From Symbiodinium natans (taxonomy: Eukaryota; Sar; Dinophyceae; Suessiales; Symbiodiniaceae): a DNA stretch of 63,589 nucleotides. The notes under the pieces are model-generated. The model saw only the letters and a list, made by a program, of their open reading frames with translations, was not told where the DNA came from and searched no databases. Each line of letters starts with the position of its first letter. Within the stretch, counting starts at the first letter, position 1. The stretch is from positions 418,001 to 481,589 of the forward strand of contig CAJNDS010002339.1 in assembly GCA_905221605.1 (NCBI GenBank), in the 5' to 3' direction. Shown here in pieces: positions 39,098 to 49,447 of this stretch. The position numbers and the translations under genes are program-made.

Positions 39098-39620
39098 CCT
39101 TCAAGGTGTCCGTGGGCTCTGTGGTTCTGTTGCAACATCTTGACAAGGAAATTCCCTTCAAGGTGTCCGTGGGCTCTGTGGTTCTGTTGCAACATCTTGA
39201 CAAGGAAATTCCCTTCAAGGTGTCCGTGGGCTCTGTGGCTCTGTTGCAACACCTTGACAAGGAAAACCCCTTCAAGGTGTCCGTGGGCTGTGGTTCTGTT
39301 GCAACATCTTGAAAAGGAAATTCCCTTCAAGGTGTCCGTGGGCTCTGTGGTTCTGTTGCAACATCTTGACAAGGAAATTCCTTTGAAGGTGTCCGTGGGC
39401 TCTGTGATTCTGTTGCAACATCTTGACAAGGAAATTCCCTTCAAGGTGTCCGTGGGCTCTGTGGTTCTGTTGCAACATCTTGACAAGAAAATTCTCTTCA
39501 AGGTGTCCGTGGGCTCTGTGGTTCTGTTGAAACAGTTTGCAACATCTTGACAAGCAAACTCCCTTCAAGGTGTCCGTGGGCGACATCTTGACAAGGAAAC
39601 TCCCTTCAAGGTGTTGGTGG
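38335..39620 (+). repeat. HOR-A copy 6
   Basis: HOR-A of about 1286 bp, the last full copy. A frame-shifting loss (GGAAATTCCTTCAAGG near 39090) distinguishes it from copy 5. A partial relative with the GCTGTTCTGTTGCGAC unit occurs near 49760. Confidence 0.86.
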
Positions 39621-41237
39621 GCTCTGTGGTTCTGTTGCAACATCTTGACAAGAAAATTCCCTTCAAGGTGTCCGTGGGCTCTGTGGTTCTGTTGCAGCAT
39701 CTTGACAAGGAAATTTCCTTCAAGGCGTCCGTGGGCTCTGAGGTTCTGTTGCAACATCTTGACAAGCAAATTCCTTCAAGGTGTGGTTTTGTTGCAACAT
39801 CTTGACAAGGAAATTCCCTTCAAGGTGTCCGTGGGCTCTGTGGTTCTGTTGCAACATCCCCTTCAGGGTGTCCGTGGGCTCTGTGGTTCTGTTTCAACAT
39901 GTTGACAAGGAAATCCCCTTCAAGGTGTCCGTGGGCTCTGTGGTTCTGTTGCAACATCTTGACAAGGAGATTCCCTTCAAGGTGTCCGTGGGCTCTGTGG
40001 TTCTGTTGCAACATCTTGACAAGCAACTTCCCTTCAAGGTGTCCGTGGGCTCTGTGGTTCTGTCGCAACATCTTGACAAGGAAATTCCCTTCAAGGTGTC
40101 CGTGGGCTCTATGGTTCTGTTGCAACATCTTGACAAGGAAATTCCCTTCAAGGTGTCCGTGGGCTCTGTGGTTCTGTTGCAACATCTTGACAAGCAACTT
40201 CCCTTCAAGGTGTCCGTGGGCTCTGTGGTTCTGTTGTAACATCTTGACAAGAAAATTGCCTTCAAGGTGTCCGTGGGCTCTGTGGTTCTGTTGCAACATC
40301 TTGATAAGGAAATTCCCTTCAAGGTGTCCGTGGGCTCTGAGGTTCTGTTGCAACATCTTGACTTGACAAGGAAATTCCCTTCAATGTATGGTTTTGTTGC
40401 AACATCTTGACAAGGAAATTCCCTTCAAGGTGTCCGTGGGCTCTGTGGTTCTGCTGCAACATCTTGACAAGGAAGTCCCCTTCAAGGTGTGGTTCTGTTG
40501 CAACATCTTGACAAGGAAATGCCCTTCAAGGTGTCCGTGGGCTCTGTGGTTCTGTTGCAACATCTTGACAAGCAAATTTCCTTCAAGGTGTCCGTGGGCT
40601 CTGTGGTTCTGTTGCAACATCTTGACAAGGAAGCTCCCTTCAAGGTGTGGTTCTGTTGCAACATCTTGACAGGGAAATTCCCTTCAAGGTGTCCGTGGGC
40701 TCTGTGGTTCTGTTGCAACATCTTGACAAGGAAATTCCCTTCAAGGTGTCCGTGGGCTCTGTGGTTCTGTTGCAACATCTTGACAAGGAAATTCCCTTCA
40801 AGGTGTCCGTGGGCTCTGTGGTTCTGTTGCAACATCTTGACAAGGAAATCCCCTTCAAGGTGTCCGTGGGCTCTGTGGTTCTGTTGTAACATCTTGACAA
40901 GGAGATTCCTTTGAAGGTGTCCGTGGGCTCTGTGGTTCTGTTGCAACATCTTGACAAGGAAATTCCCTTCAAGGTGTCCGTTTTCTCTGTGGTTCTGCTG
41001 CAACTTCTTGACAAGGAGATTCCCTTCAAGGTGTCCGTGGCCTCTGTGGTTCTGTTGCAACATCTTGACAAGGAAATTCCCTTCAAGGTGTCCGTGGGCT
41101 CTGCGGTTCTGTTGCAACATCTTGACAAGGAAGTTCCCTTCAAGTTGTCCGTAGGAACCGTGGTTCTGTTGCAACATCTTGACAAGGAAATTCCCTTCAA
41201 GGTGTCCGTGGGCCCTGTGGTTCTGTTGCAACATCTT

Positions 41238-41294
41238 GACAAGGAAATTCCCTTCAAGGTGTCCGTGGGCTCTGTGGTTCTGTTGCAACATCTT
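41238..41294 (+). repeat. Reference monomer of the 57-bp family
   Basis: This unit matches the majority base at every position I compared. It is given as the reference because the full consensus is too long to write out. GGAAATTCCC is at 41243-41252 and the palindrome TGTTGCAACA at 41281-41290. The one CpG, in TCCGTGGG, is the commonest site of substitution across the array. Confidence 0.9.
41243..41252 (-). promoter_or_regulatory. NF-kappaB-type consensus motif in the 57-bp monomer (example copy)
   Basis: The minus strand reads GGGAATTTCC, which fits the NF-kappaB consensus GGGRNWYYCC at all ten positions. The motif is part of the monomer consensus, so it recurs every 57 bp in most units of both 57-bp blocks. 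Common variants such as GGAAATTGCC or GGAATTCCCC weaken or remove it. Whether any protein binds is unknown. The match may be chance fixed by amplification. Confidence 0.3.
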
Positions 41295-42054
41295 GACAAG
41301 GAAATTCCCTTCAAGGTGTCCGTGGGCTCTGTGGTTCTGTTGCAACATCTTGACAAGGAAATTCCCTTCAAGGTGTCCGTGGGCTCTGTGGTTATGTTGC
41401 AACATCTTGACAAGGAAATTCCCTTCAAGGTGTCCGTGGGAAACATCTTGACAAGGAAATTTCCTTCAAACTCTTTGTGGGCTCTGTCTGTGGTTCTGTT
41501 GCAACATCTTGACAAGCAAATTCCCTTCAAGGTGTCCGTGGGCTCTGTGGTTCTGTTGCAACATCTTGACAAGGAAATTCCCTTCAAGGTGTCCGTTGGC
41601 TCTGTGGTTCTGTTTCAACATGTTGCAACATCTTGACAAGGAGATTCCCTTCAAGGTGTCCGTGGGCTCTGTGGTTCTGTTGCAACATCTTGACAAGCAA
41701 ATTCCCTTCAAGGTGTCCGTGGGCCCTGTGGTTCTGTTTCAACATCTTGACGAGGAAATTCCCTTCAAGGTGTCCGTGGGCTCTGCGGTTCTGTTGCAAC
41801 ATCTTGACAAGGAAATTCCCTTCAAGGTGTCCGTGGGCTTTGTGGTTCTGTTGCAGCATCTTGACAAGGAAATTCCCTTCAAGGTGTCCGTGGGCTCTGT
41901 GGTACTGTTGCAACATCTTGACATGGAAATTCCCTTCAAGGTGTCCGTGGGCTCTGTGGTTCTGGTGCAACATCTTGACAAGGAAATTTCCTTCAAGGTA
42001 TCCGTGGGCTCTGTGGTTCTGTTGTAACATCTTGACAAGGAATTTCCCTTCAAG

Positions 42055-42387
42055 GTGTCCGTGGGCTCTGTGGTTCTGTTGCAACATCTTGCCAAGGGAA
42101 TTCCTTCAAGGTGTTTGTTGCATCATCTTGACAAGGAAATTCCCTTCAAGGTGTCCGTGTTCTTTGTGGTTCTGCTGCAACATCTTGACAAGGAAATTCC
42201 CTTCAAGGTGTCCGTGAGCTCTGTGGTTCTGTTGCAACATCTTGACAAGGAAATTCCCTTCAAGGTGTCCGTGGGCTCTGTGGTTCTGCTGCAACATATT
42301 GACAAGGAAATTTCCTTCAAGGTGTCCGTGGGCTCTGTGGTTCTGTTGCAACATCTTGACAAGGAAGTTCCCTTCAGGGTGTCCGTG
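42055..42387 (+). repeat. Left flank of the 65-bp island (paralogous to 44875-45222)
   Basis: Monomers with CTTGCCAAGGGAATTCC, GTGTTTG, CGTGTTCTTTGTGG and a final CCCTTCAGGGTGTCCGTG. All recur in the same order at 44875-45222, where the array is uninterrupted. The flank lacks about 23 bp present in the paralogue near 42116. Confidence 0.88.
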
Positions 42388-44090
42388 CCCTGGAGCATTG
42401 TTGCGCAAGGTCCGCTTGGATCCAGGGTCTCCGACAAGGTCCGAAAAGGTACCCCTGGAGCATTGTTGCGCAAGGTCCGCTTGGATCCAGGGTCTCCGAA
42501 AAGGTCCGACAAGGTACCCCTGGAGCATTGTTGCGCAAGGTCCGCTTGGATCCAGGGTCTCCGAAAAGGTCCGAAAAGGTACCCCTGGCGCATTGTTGCG
42601 CAAGGTCCGCTTGGATCCAGGGTCTCCGAAAAGGTCCGAAAAGGTACCCCTGGAGCATTGTTGCGCAAGGTCTGCTTGGATCCAGGGTCTCCGAAAAGGT
42701 CCGACAAGGTACCCCTGCAGCATTGTTGCTCAAGGTCCGCTTGGATCCAGGGTCTCCGAAAAGGTCCGAAAAGGTACCCCTGGAGCATTGTTGCGCAAGG
42801 TCCGCTTGGATCCAGGGTCTCCGAAAAGGTCCGAAAAGGTACCCCTGAACCATTGTTGCGCAAGGTCCGCTTGGATCCAGGGTCTCCGAAAAGGTCCGAA
42901 AAGGCACCCTTGGAGCATTGTTGCGCAAGGTCCGCTTGGATCCAGGGTCTCCGAAAAGGTCCGAAAAGGTACCCCTGGAGCATTGTTGTGCAAGGTCCGC
43001 TTGGATCTAGGGTCTCCGAAAAGGTCCGAAAAGGTACCCCTGGAGCATTGTTGCGCAAGGTCCGCTTGGATCCAGGGTCTCCGAAAAGGTACGAAAAGGT
43101 ACCCCTGGAGCATTGTTGCGCAAGGTCCGCTTGGATCCAGGGTCTCCGAAAAGGTCCAAAAAGGTACCCCTGGAGCATTGTTGCGCAAGGTCCGCTTGGA
43201 TAGGTCCGAAAAGGTACCCCTGGAGCATTGTTGCGCAAGGTCCGCTTGGATCCAGGGTCTCCGAAAAGGTCCGAAAAGGTACCCCTGCATGGAGCATTGT
43301 TGCGCAAGGTCCGCTTGGATCCAGGGTCTCCGAAAAGGTCCGAAAAGGTACCCCTGGAGCATTGTTGCGCAAGGTCCGCTTGGATAGGTCCGAAAAGGTA
43401 CCCCTGGAGCATTGTTGCGCAAGGTCCGCTTGGATCCAGGGTCTCCGAAAAAGTCCGAAAAGGTACCCCTGGAGCATTGTTGCGCAAGGTCCGCTTGGAT
43501 CCAGGGTCTCGGAAAAGGTCCGAAAAGGTACCCCTGGAGCATTGTTGCGCAAGGTCCGCTTGGATCCAGGGTCTCCGAAAAGGTCCGAAAAGGTACTGCT
43601 GGAGCATTGTTGCGCAAGGTCCGCTTGGATCCAGGGTCTCCGAAAAGGTCCGAAAAGGTACCCCTGGAGCATTGTTGCGCAAGGTCCGCTTGGATCCAGG
43701 GTCTCTGAAAAGGTCCGAAAAGGTACCCCTGGAGCATTGTTGCGCAAGGTCCGCTTGGATCCAGGGTCTCCGAAAAGGTACCCCTGGAGCATTGTTGTGC
43801 AAGGTCCGCTTGGATCCAGGGTCTCCGAAAAGGTCCGAAAAGGTACCCCTGGAGCATTGTTGCGCAAGGTCCGCTTGGATCCAGTGTCTCCGAAAAGGTC
43901 CGAAAAGGCACCCCTGGAGCATTGTTGCGCAAGGTCCGCTTGGATCCAGGGTCTCGGAAAAGGTCCGAAAAGGTACCCCTGGAGCATTGTTGCGCAAGGT
44001 CCGCTTGGATCCAGGGTCTCCGAAAAGGTCCGAAAAGCATTGTTGCGCTCCGCTTGGATCCAGGGTCTCCGAAAAGGTTCGAAAAGGTAC
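42388..44090 (+). repeat. 65-bp satellite island (about 27 units, forward)
   Basis: A second, unrelated satellite interrupts a 57-bp monomer. A reference unit is 42781-42845. It contains TTGCGCAA (42791-42798), TGGATCCA (42807-42814), a 10-bp direct repeat (CCGAAAAGGT twice) and GGTACC (42838-42843). GC is about 57 percent. Some units have lost part of the sequence: two read TTGGATAGGTCCG (about 43196 and 43380), and one has a single CCGAAAAGGT (about 43770). The island starts at CCCTGGAGC and ends at AAAAGGTAC, the same point of the unit (GGTAC/CCCTGG), so it holds a whole number of phases. Translations repeat every 65 residues through three frames and are not genes. Confidence 0.96.
42791..42798. 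promoter_or_regulatory. C/EBP-like palindrome TTGCGCAA in the 65-bp unit (example copy)
   Basis: TTGCGCAA is the core of the C/EBP consensus RTTGCGYAAY. In context (GTTGCGCAAG) nine of ten positions fit. It recurs in nearly all of the 65-bp units. Binding is untested, and the match could be incidental. Confidence 0.25.
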
Positions 44091-44290
44091 GGTTCTGTTG
44101 CAACGTCTTGACAAAGAAATTATTTTCAAGGTGTCCGTGGGCTCTGTGGTTGCGCTGCAACACCTTGACAAGGAAATTGCCTTCAAGTTGTCCGTGGGCT
44201 CTGTGGTTCTGTTGCAACATCTTGAAAAGGAAATTCCCTTCCAAGGTGTCCGTGGGCTCTGTGGTTCTGTTGCAACATCTTGACAAGCAA
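44091..44290 (+). repeat. Right flank of the 65-bp island (paralogous to 45231-45430)
   Basis: It opens with GGTTCTGTTGCAACGTC, then AAAGAAATTATTTTCAAGG, a GGAAATTGCC unit and CCCTTCCAAGG. All are found in the same order from 45231, at an offset of 1140 bp (20 monomers). Confidence 0.88.
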
Positions 44291-44874
44291 ATCCCTTTCA
44301 AGGTGTCCGCGGGCTCTGTGGTTCTGTTGCAACATCTTGACAAGGAAATTCCCTTCAAGGTGTCCGTGGGCTCTGTGCTTCTGTTGCAAGATCTCGACAA
44401 GGAAATTCCCTTCAAGGTGTCCGTGGGCTCTGTGGTTCTGTTGCAACATCTTGACGAGGAGATTCCCTTCAAGGTGTCCGTGGGATCTGTGGTTCTGTTT
44501 CAACATCTTGACAAGGAGATTCCCTTCAATGTGTCCGTGGGCTCTGTGGTTCTGTTGCAACATCTTGACAAGGAAATTCCCTTCAAGGTGTCCGTGTTCT
44601 CTGTGGTTCTGCTGCAACATCTTGACAAGGAGATTCCCTTCAAGGTGTCCGTGGCCTCTGTGGTTCTGTTGCAACATCTTGACAAGGAAATTCCCTTCAA
44701 GGTGTCCGTGGGCTCTGTGGTTCTGCTGCAACATCTTGACAAGGAAATTCCCTTCAAGGTGTCCGTGGGCAATGTGGTTCTGTTGCATCATCTTGACACG
44801 GAAATTCCCTTCAAGGTGTCCGTGGGCTCTGTGGTTCTGTTGCAACATCTTGACAAGGAAATTCCCTTCAAGGT

Positions 44875-45430
44875 GTCCGTGGGCTCTGTGGTTCTGTTGC
44901 AACATCTTGCCAAGGGAATTCCTTCAAGGTGTTTGTGGGCTCTGTGGTTCTGTTGCATCATCTTGACAAGGACATTCCCTTCAAGGTGTCCGTGTTCTTT
45001 GTGGTTCTGCTGCAACATCTTGACAAGGAAATTCCCTTCAAGGTGTCCGTGTTCTCTGTGGTTCTGCTGCAACATCTTGACAAGGAGATTCCCTTCAAGG
45101 TGTCCGTGGGCTCTGTGGTTCTGTTGCAACATCTTGACAAGGAAATTCCCTTCAAGGTGTCCGTGGGCTCTGTGGTTCTGTTGCAACATCTTGACAAGGA
45201 AATTCCCTTCAGGGTGTCCGTGGGCTCTGTGGTTCTGTTGCAACGTCTTGACAAAGAAATTATTTTCAAGGTGTCCGTGGGCTCTGTGGTTCTGCTGCAA
45301 CATCTTGACAAGGAAATTGCCGTCAAGGTGTCCGTGGGCTTTGTGGTTCTGCTGCAACATCTTGAAAAGGAAATTCCCTTCCAAGGTGTCCGTGGGCCCT
45401 GTGCTTCTGTTTCAACATCTTGACAAGGAG
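44875..45430 (+). repeat. Uninterrupted (empty-site) paralogue of the island locus
   Basis: The order of rare units equals that of 42055-42387 joined to 44091-44290. At the join this copy has GGCTCTGT (45223-45230) between CCGTG and GGTTCTG, the normal monomer sequence. At the island locus those 8 bp are replaced by 1703 bp of 65-bp repeats. The array was therefore most likely inserted into one of two duplicated copies. Confidence 0.85.
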
Positions 45431-48199
45431 ATTCCCTTCAATGTGTCCGTGGGCTCTGTGGTTCTGTTGCAACATCTTGACAAGGAAATTCCCTTCAAGG
45501 TGTCCGTGGACTCTGTGGTTCTGTTGCAACAGCTTGACATGCAAATTCCCTTCAAGGTGTCCGTGTCCTCTGTGGTTCCGTTGTCACATCTGGACAAGGA
45601 TATTCCCTTCAAGGTGTCCGTGGGCTCTGTGGTCCTATTGCAACATCTTGACAAGGAGACTCCCTTCAAGGTGTCCGTGGGCCCTGTGGCTCTGTTGCAA
45701 CATCTTGACAAGCAAATTGCCTTCAAGGTGTCCGTGGGCTCTGTGGTTTTGTTGCAACAGCTTGACATGCAAATTCCCTTGAAGGTGTCCGTGGGCTCTG
45801 TGGTTCTGTTGCAACATCTTGACAAGGAAATTCCCTTCAAGGTGTCCGTGGGCTCTGAGGTTCTGTTGCAAGATCTTGACAAGGAAAAGCCTTCAAGGTG
45901 TCCGTAGGCACTGTGGCTCTGCTGCAACATCTTGACAAGGAATTTCACTTCAGGGTGTCCGCGGGCTCTGTGGTTCTGTTGCGACATCTTGACAAGGAAA
46001 TTCCCTTCAAGGTGTCCTTGGGCTCTGTGGTTCTGTTGCAACATCTTGACAAGGAAATTCCTTTCAAGGTGTCCGTGGGCTTTGCAGTTCTGTTGCAACA
46101 CCTTGACAAGCAAATTACCTTCAAGTTGTCCGTGGGCTCTGTGGTTCTGTTGCAACATCTTGACAAGGAAATTCCTTTCAAGGTGTCCGTGGGCTCTGTG
46201 GTTCTGTTGCAACATGTCGCAGCATCTTGACAAGGAAATTCCCTTGAAGGGGTCCGTGGGCTCTGTGGTTCTGTTGCAACGTCTTGACAAGGAATTTCCC
46301 TTCAAGGTGTCTGTGGGCCCTGTGGTTCTGTTTCAACATCTTGACAAGGAGATTCCCTTCAATGTGTCCGTGGGCTCTGTGGTTCTGTTGCAAACATCTT
46401 GACAAGGAAATTCCCTTCAAGGTGTCCGTGGGCTCGGTGGTTTTGTTGCAACATCTTGACAAGGAAATGCCCTTCAAGGTGTCCGTGGGCTCTGTGCTTC
46501 TGTTGCAACATCTTGACAAGGAATTCCCCTTCAAGGTGTCCGTGGGCTCTGTGGATCTGGTGCAACATCTTGACAAGGATATTCCCTTCAAGGTGTCCGT
46601 GTTTTCTGTGGTTCTGTTGCAACATCTTGACAAGGAAATTCCCTTCAAGGTGTCCGTGGGGCTGTGTGGTTGTTTTGCAACATCTTGACAAGGAAATTCC
46701 CTTCAAGGTTTCCGTGGGCTCTGTGGTTCTATTGCAACATCTTGACAAGGAAATTGCGGGCTCTGTGGTTCTGTTGCAACATCTTGACAAGGAAATTCCC
46801 TTCAAGGTGTCCGTGGGGTCTGTGGTTCTGTTCCAACATCTTGACAAGGAAATTCCCTTCAAGGTGTTTGTTGGCTCTGTGGTTCTGTTGCAACATCTTG
46901 ACAAGCAAATTCCCTTCCAGGTGTCCGTGGGCTCTGTGGTTCTATTGCAACATCTTGACAAGGAAATTCCCTTCAAGGTGTTTGTTGGCTCTGTGGTTCT
47001 GTTGCAACATCTTGACAAGGAAATTCCCTTCCAGGTGTCCGTGGGCTCTGTGGTTCTGTTGCAACATCTTGACAAGGAAATTCCCTTCAAGGTGTCCGTG
47101 GGCTCTGTGGATCTGTCGCAATTCCCTTCAAGGTGTCCGTGCGCTCTGTGGTTCTGTTGCAACAGGTTGACAAGGAAATTCGCTTCAAGGTGTCCGTGGG
47201 CTCTGTGGTTCTGTTGCGACATCTTGACAATGAGATTCCCTTCAAGGTGTGCGTGGGCTCTGTGGTTCTGTTGCAACATCTTGACAAGTAAATTCCCTTC
47301 AAGGTGTCCGTGGGCTCTGTGGTTCTGTCGCATCAGCTTGAGAAGGAAATTCCCTTCAAGGTGTGCGTGGGCTCTGTGGTTCTGTCGCAACATCTCGACA
47401 AGGAAATTCCCTTCAAGGTGTCCGTGGGCTCTGTGGTTCTGTTGCAACATCTTGGCAAGGAAATTCCCTTCAAGGTGTCCGCGGGCTCTGTGGTTCCGTT
47501 GCAGCCTCTTGACAAGGAAATTCCCTTCAAGGTGTCCGTGGGCTCTGTGGTTCTGCTGCAACATCTTGACAAGGAAATTCCCTTCAAGGTGTCCGTGGGC
47601 AATGTGGTTCTGTTGCATCATCTTGACACGGAAATTCCCTTCAAGGTGTCCGTGGGCTCTGTGGTTCTGTTGCAACATGTTGCAACATCTTGACAAGGAA
47701 ATTCCCTTCAAGGTGTCCGTGGGCTCTGTGGTTCTGTTGCAACATCTTGACAAGGAGATTCCCTTCAAGGCGTTGCAACATCTTGACAAGGAAATTCCCT
47801 TGAAGGCGTTGCAACATCTTGACAAGGAAATTCCCTGCAAGGTGTCCGTGGGCTCTGTAGTTCTGTTGCAACATCTTGACAAGAAAATTCCCTTCAAGGT
47901 GTCCGTGGGCTCTGTGGCTCTGTCGCAACATCTTGACAAGGAAATTCCCTTCAAGGTGTCCGTGGGCTCTGTGGTTCTGTTGCAACATCTTGACAAGGAA
48001 ATTCCCTTCAAGGTGTCCGTGGGCTCTGTGGTTCTGTTGCAACATGTTGCAACATCTTGACAAGGAAATTCCCTTCAAGGTGTCCGTGGGCTCTGTGGTT
48101 CTGTTGCAACATCTTGACAAGGAAATTCCCTTCAAGACGTTGCAACATCTTGACAAGGAAATTCCCTTCAAGGTGTCCGTGGGCTCTGTGGTTCTGTTG

Positions 48200-48560
48200 C
48201 AACATCTTGACAAGGAAATTCCCTTCAAGACGTTGCAACATCTTGACAAGGAAATTCCCTTCAAGGCGTTGCAACATCTTGACAAGGAAATTCCCTGCAA
48301 GGTGTCCGTGGGCTCTGTAGTTATGTTGCAACATCTTGACAAGGAAATTCCCTTCAAGGTGTCCGTGGGCTCTGTGGCTCTGTCGCAACATCTTGACAAG
48401 GAAATTCCCTTCAAGGTGTGTGTGGGCTCTGTCGTTCTGTTGCAACATCTTGACAGGGATTCTTGGTGTTTGTGAGCTCTGTGGTTCTGCTGCAACATCT
48501 TGACAAGGAAATTCCCTTCAAGGTGTCCGTGGGCTGTGTGGTTGTGTTGCGACATCTTGA
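48200..48560 (+). repeat. Segment shared with 29040-29400
   Basis: Same short GCGTTGCAACATC units and the damaged unit GACAGGGATTCTTGG, 19160 bp from the first copy. Flanking monomers differ, so the match is a local patch. Confidence 0.87.
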
Positions 48561-48847
48561 CAAGCAAATTCCCTTCAAGGTGTCCGTGGGCTCTGTGGTT
48601 CTGTTGCAACATCTTGACAAGCAAATTCCCTTCAAGGTGTCCGTGGGCTCTGTGGTTCTGTTGCGACATCTTGACAAGGAAATTCCCTTCAAGGTGTCCG
48701 TGGGCTCGGTGGTTCTGTTGCGACATCTTGACAAGGAAATTCCCTTCAAGGTGTCCGTGGGCTCGGTGGTTCTGTTGCAACATCTGGACAAGGAAATTCC
48801 CTTCAAGATGTCCGTGGGCTCTGTGGTTCTGTTGCAACATGTTGCAA

Positions 48848-49447
48848 CATCTTGACAAGGAAATTCCCTTCAAGGTGTCCGTGCGCTCTGTGATTTTGCT
48901 GCAACATTTTGACAAGGAAATTCCCTTCAAGCTGTCCGTAGGTTCTGTGGTTCTGTTGCAGAAGCTTGAACATCTTGACAAGGAAATTCCTTTCAAGGTG
49001 TCCATGGGCTTTGTGGTTCTGTTGCAACATCTTGACAAGGAGCCCGGTTGCAACATCTTGACAAGTTAATTCCCTTCAAGGGTCCGTGGGCTCTGTTGTT
49101 TTGTTGCAACATGTTGCAACATCTTGACAAGGAAATTGCCTTCAAGGTGTCCATGGGCTCTGTGGTTCTGTGGCAACATCCTGAAAAGGAAATTGCCTTC
49201 AAGGTGTCCCTGAACTCTGTGGTTCTGTTGCAACATTTTGACAAGGAAATTCCCTTCGAGGTGTCTGTGGGCTCTGTGGTTCTGTTGCAACATCTTGGCA
49301 AGGAAATTGCCTTCAAGTTTTCCGTGGGCTCTGTGGTTCTGTTGTGACATCTTGACAACGAAATGCTCTTCAAGGTGTCCGTGGGCTCTGTGGTTCTGTT
49401 GCCTTCAAGGTGTCCGTGGGCTCTGTGGTTCTGTTGCAACATCTTGA
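48848..49447 (+). repeat. Segment shared with 12395-12990
   Basis: Second copy of the 600-bp patch 36.45 kb away, with the same double unit (GAAGCTTGAACATC) and the truncated GGAGCCCGGTTGC unit. After it, the array continues with HOR-A-like units up to about 49900. Confidence 0.87.

Larger units (their letters stand above)
39620..42054 (+). repeat. Regular 57-bp monomers before the 65-bp island
   Basis: Mostly consensus-like monomers. The run at 41160-41440 is the most regular in the window. Deviant units include GTATGGTTTTG (about 40385), three GGTGTGGTTCTG shortened units (40490, 40650 and the related unit before them), GTTTTCTCTG (40979) and CAAACTCTTTGTGGG (about 41466). I see nothing other than satellite. 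Confidence 0.85.
1..42387 (+). repeat. 57-bp satellite array, block 1 (about 740 monomers)
   Basis: Head-to-tail 57-bp monomers, all in one orientation. A consensus-like monomer lies at 41238-41294. In order it holds GGAAATTCCC, a CTTCAAGGTGTCCGTGGG stretch, the partial internal repeat TCTGTGG/TTCTGTTG, and the 10-bp palindrome TGTTGCAACA before ATCTTGACAA. GC content is about 49 percent with more T than A on this strand. Because 57 is 19 codons, four frames of the consensus are open: VGSVVLLQHLDKEIPFKVS and PSRCPWALWFCCNILTRKF on plus, MLQQNHRAHGHLEGNFLVK and CCNRTTEPTDTLKGISLSR on minus. The other plus frame stops at the TGA in CTTGACAAG and the other minus frame at the TGA in CCTTGAAGG. 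Frame-breaking indels of 1, 8 and 10 bp recur, and no frame is favoured, so I do not call genes here. The window begins inside the array. Confidence 0.97.

Noticed and set aside
1-42387. Common ancestry of the 57-bp and 65-bp families
   Set aside because: They share only TGTTGC-type bases around a palindrome. No longer alignment is visible, so I treat them as independent.
42388-44090. Arginine/lysine- and proline-rich ORFs in the 65-bp island
   Set aside because: The 65-bp unit advances the frame by two each time, so one ORF runs through three unrelated peptide phases every 65 residues. This is the signature of non-coding tandem DNA.
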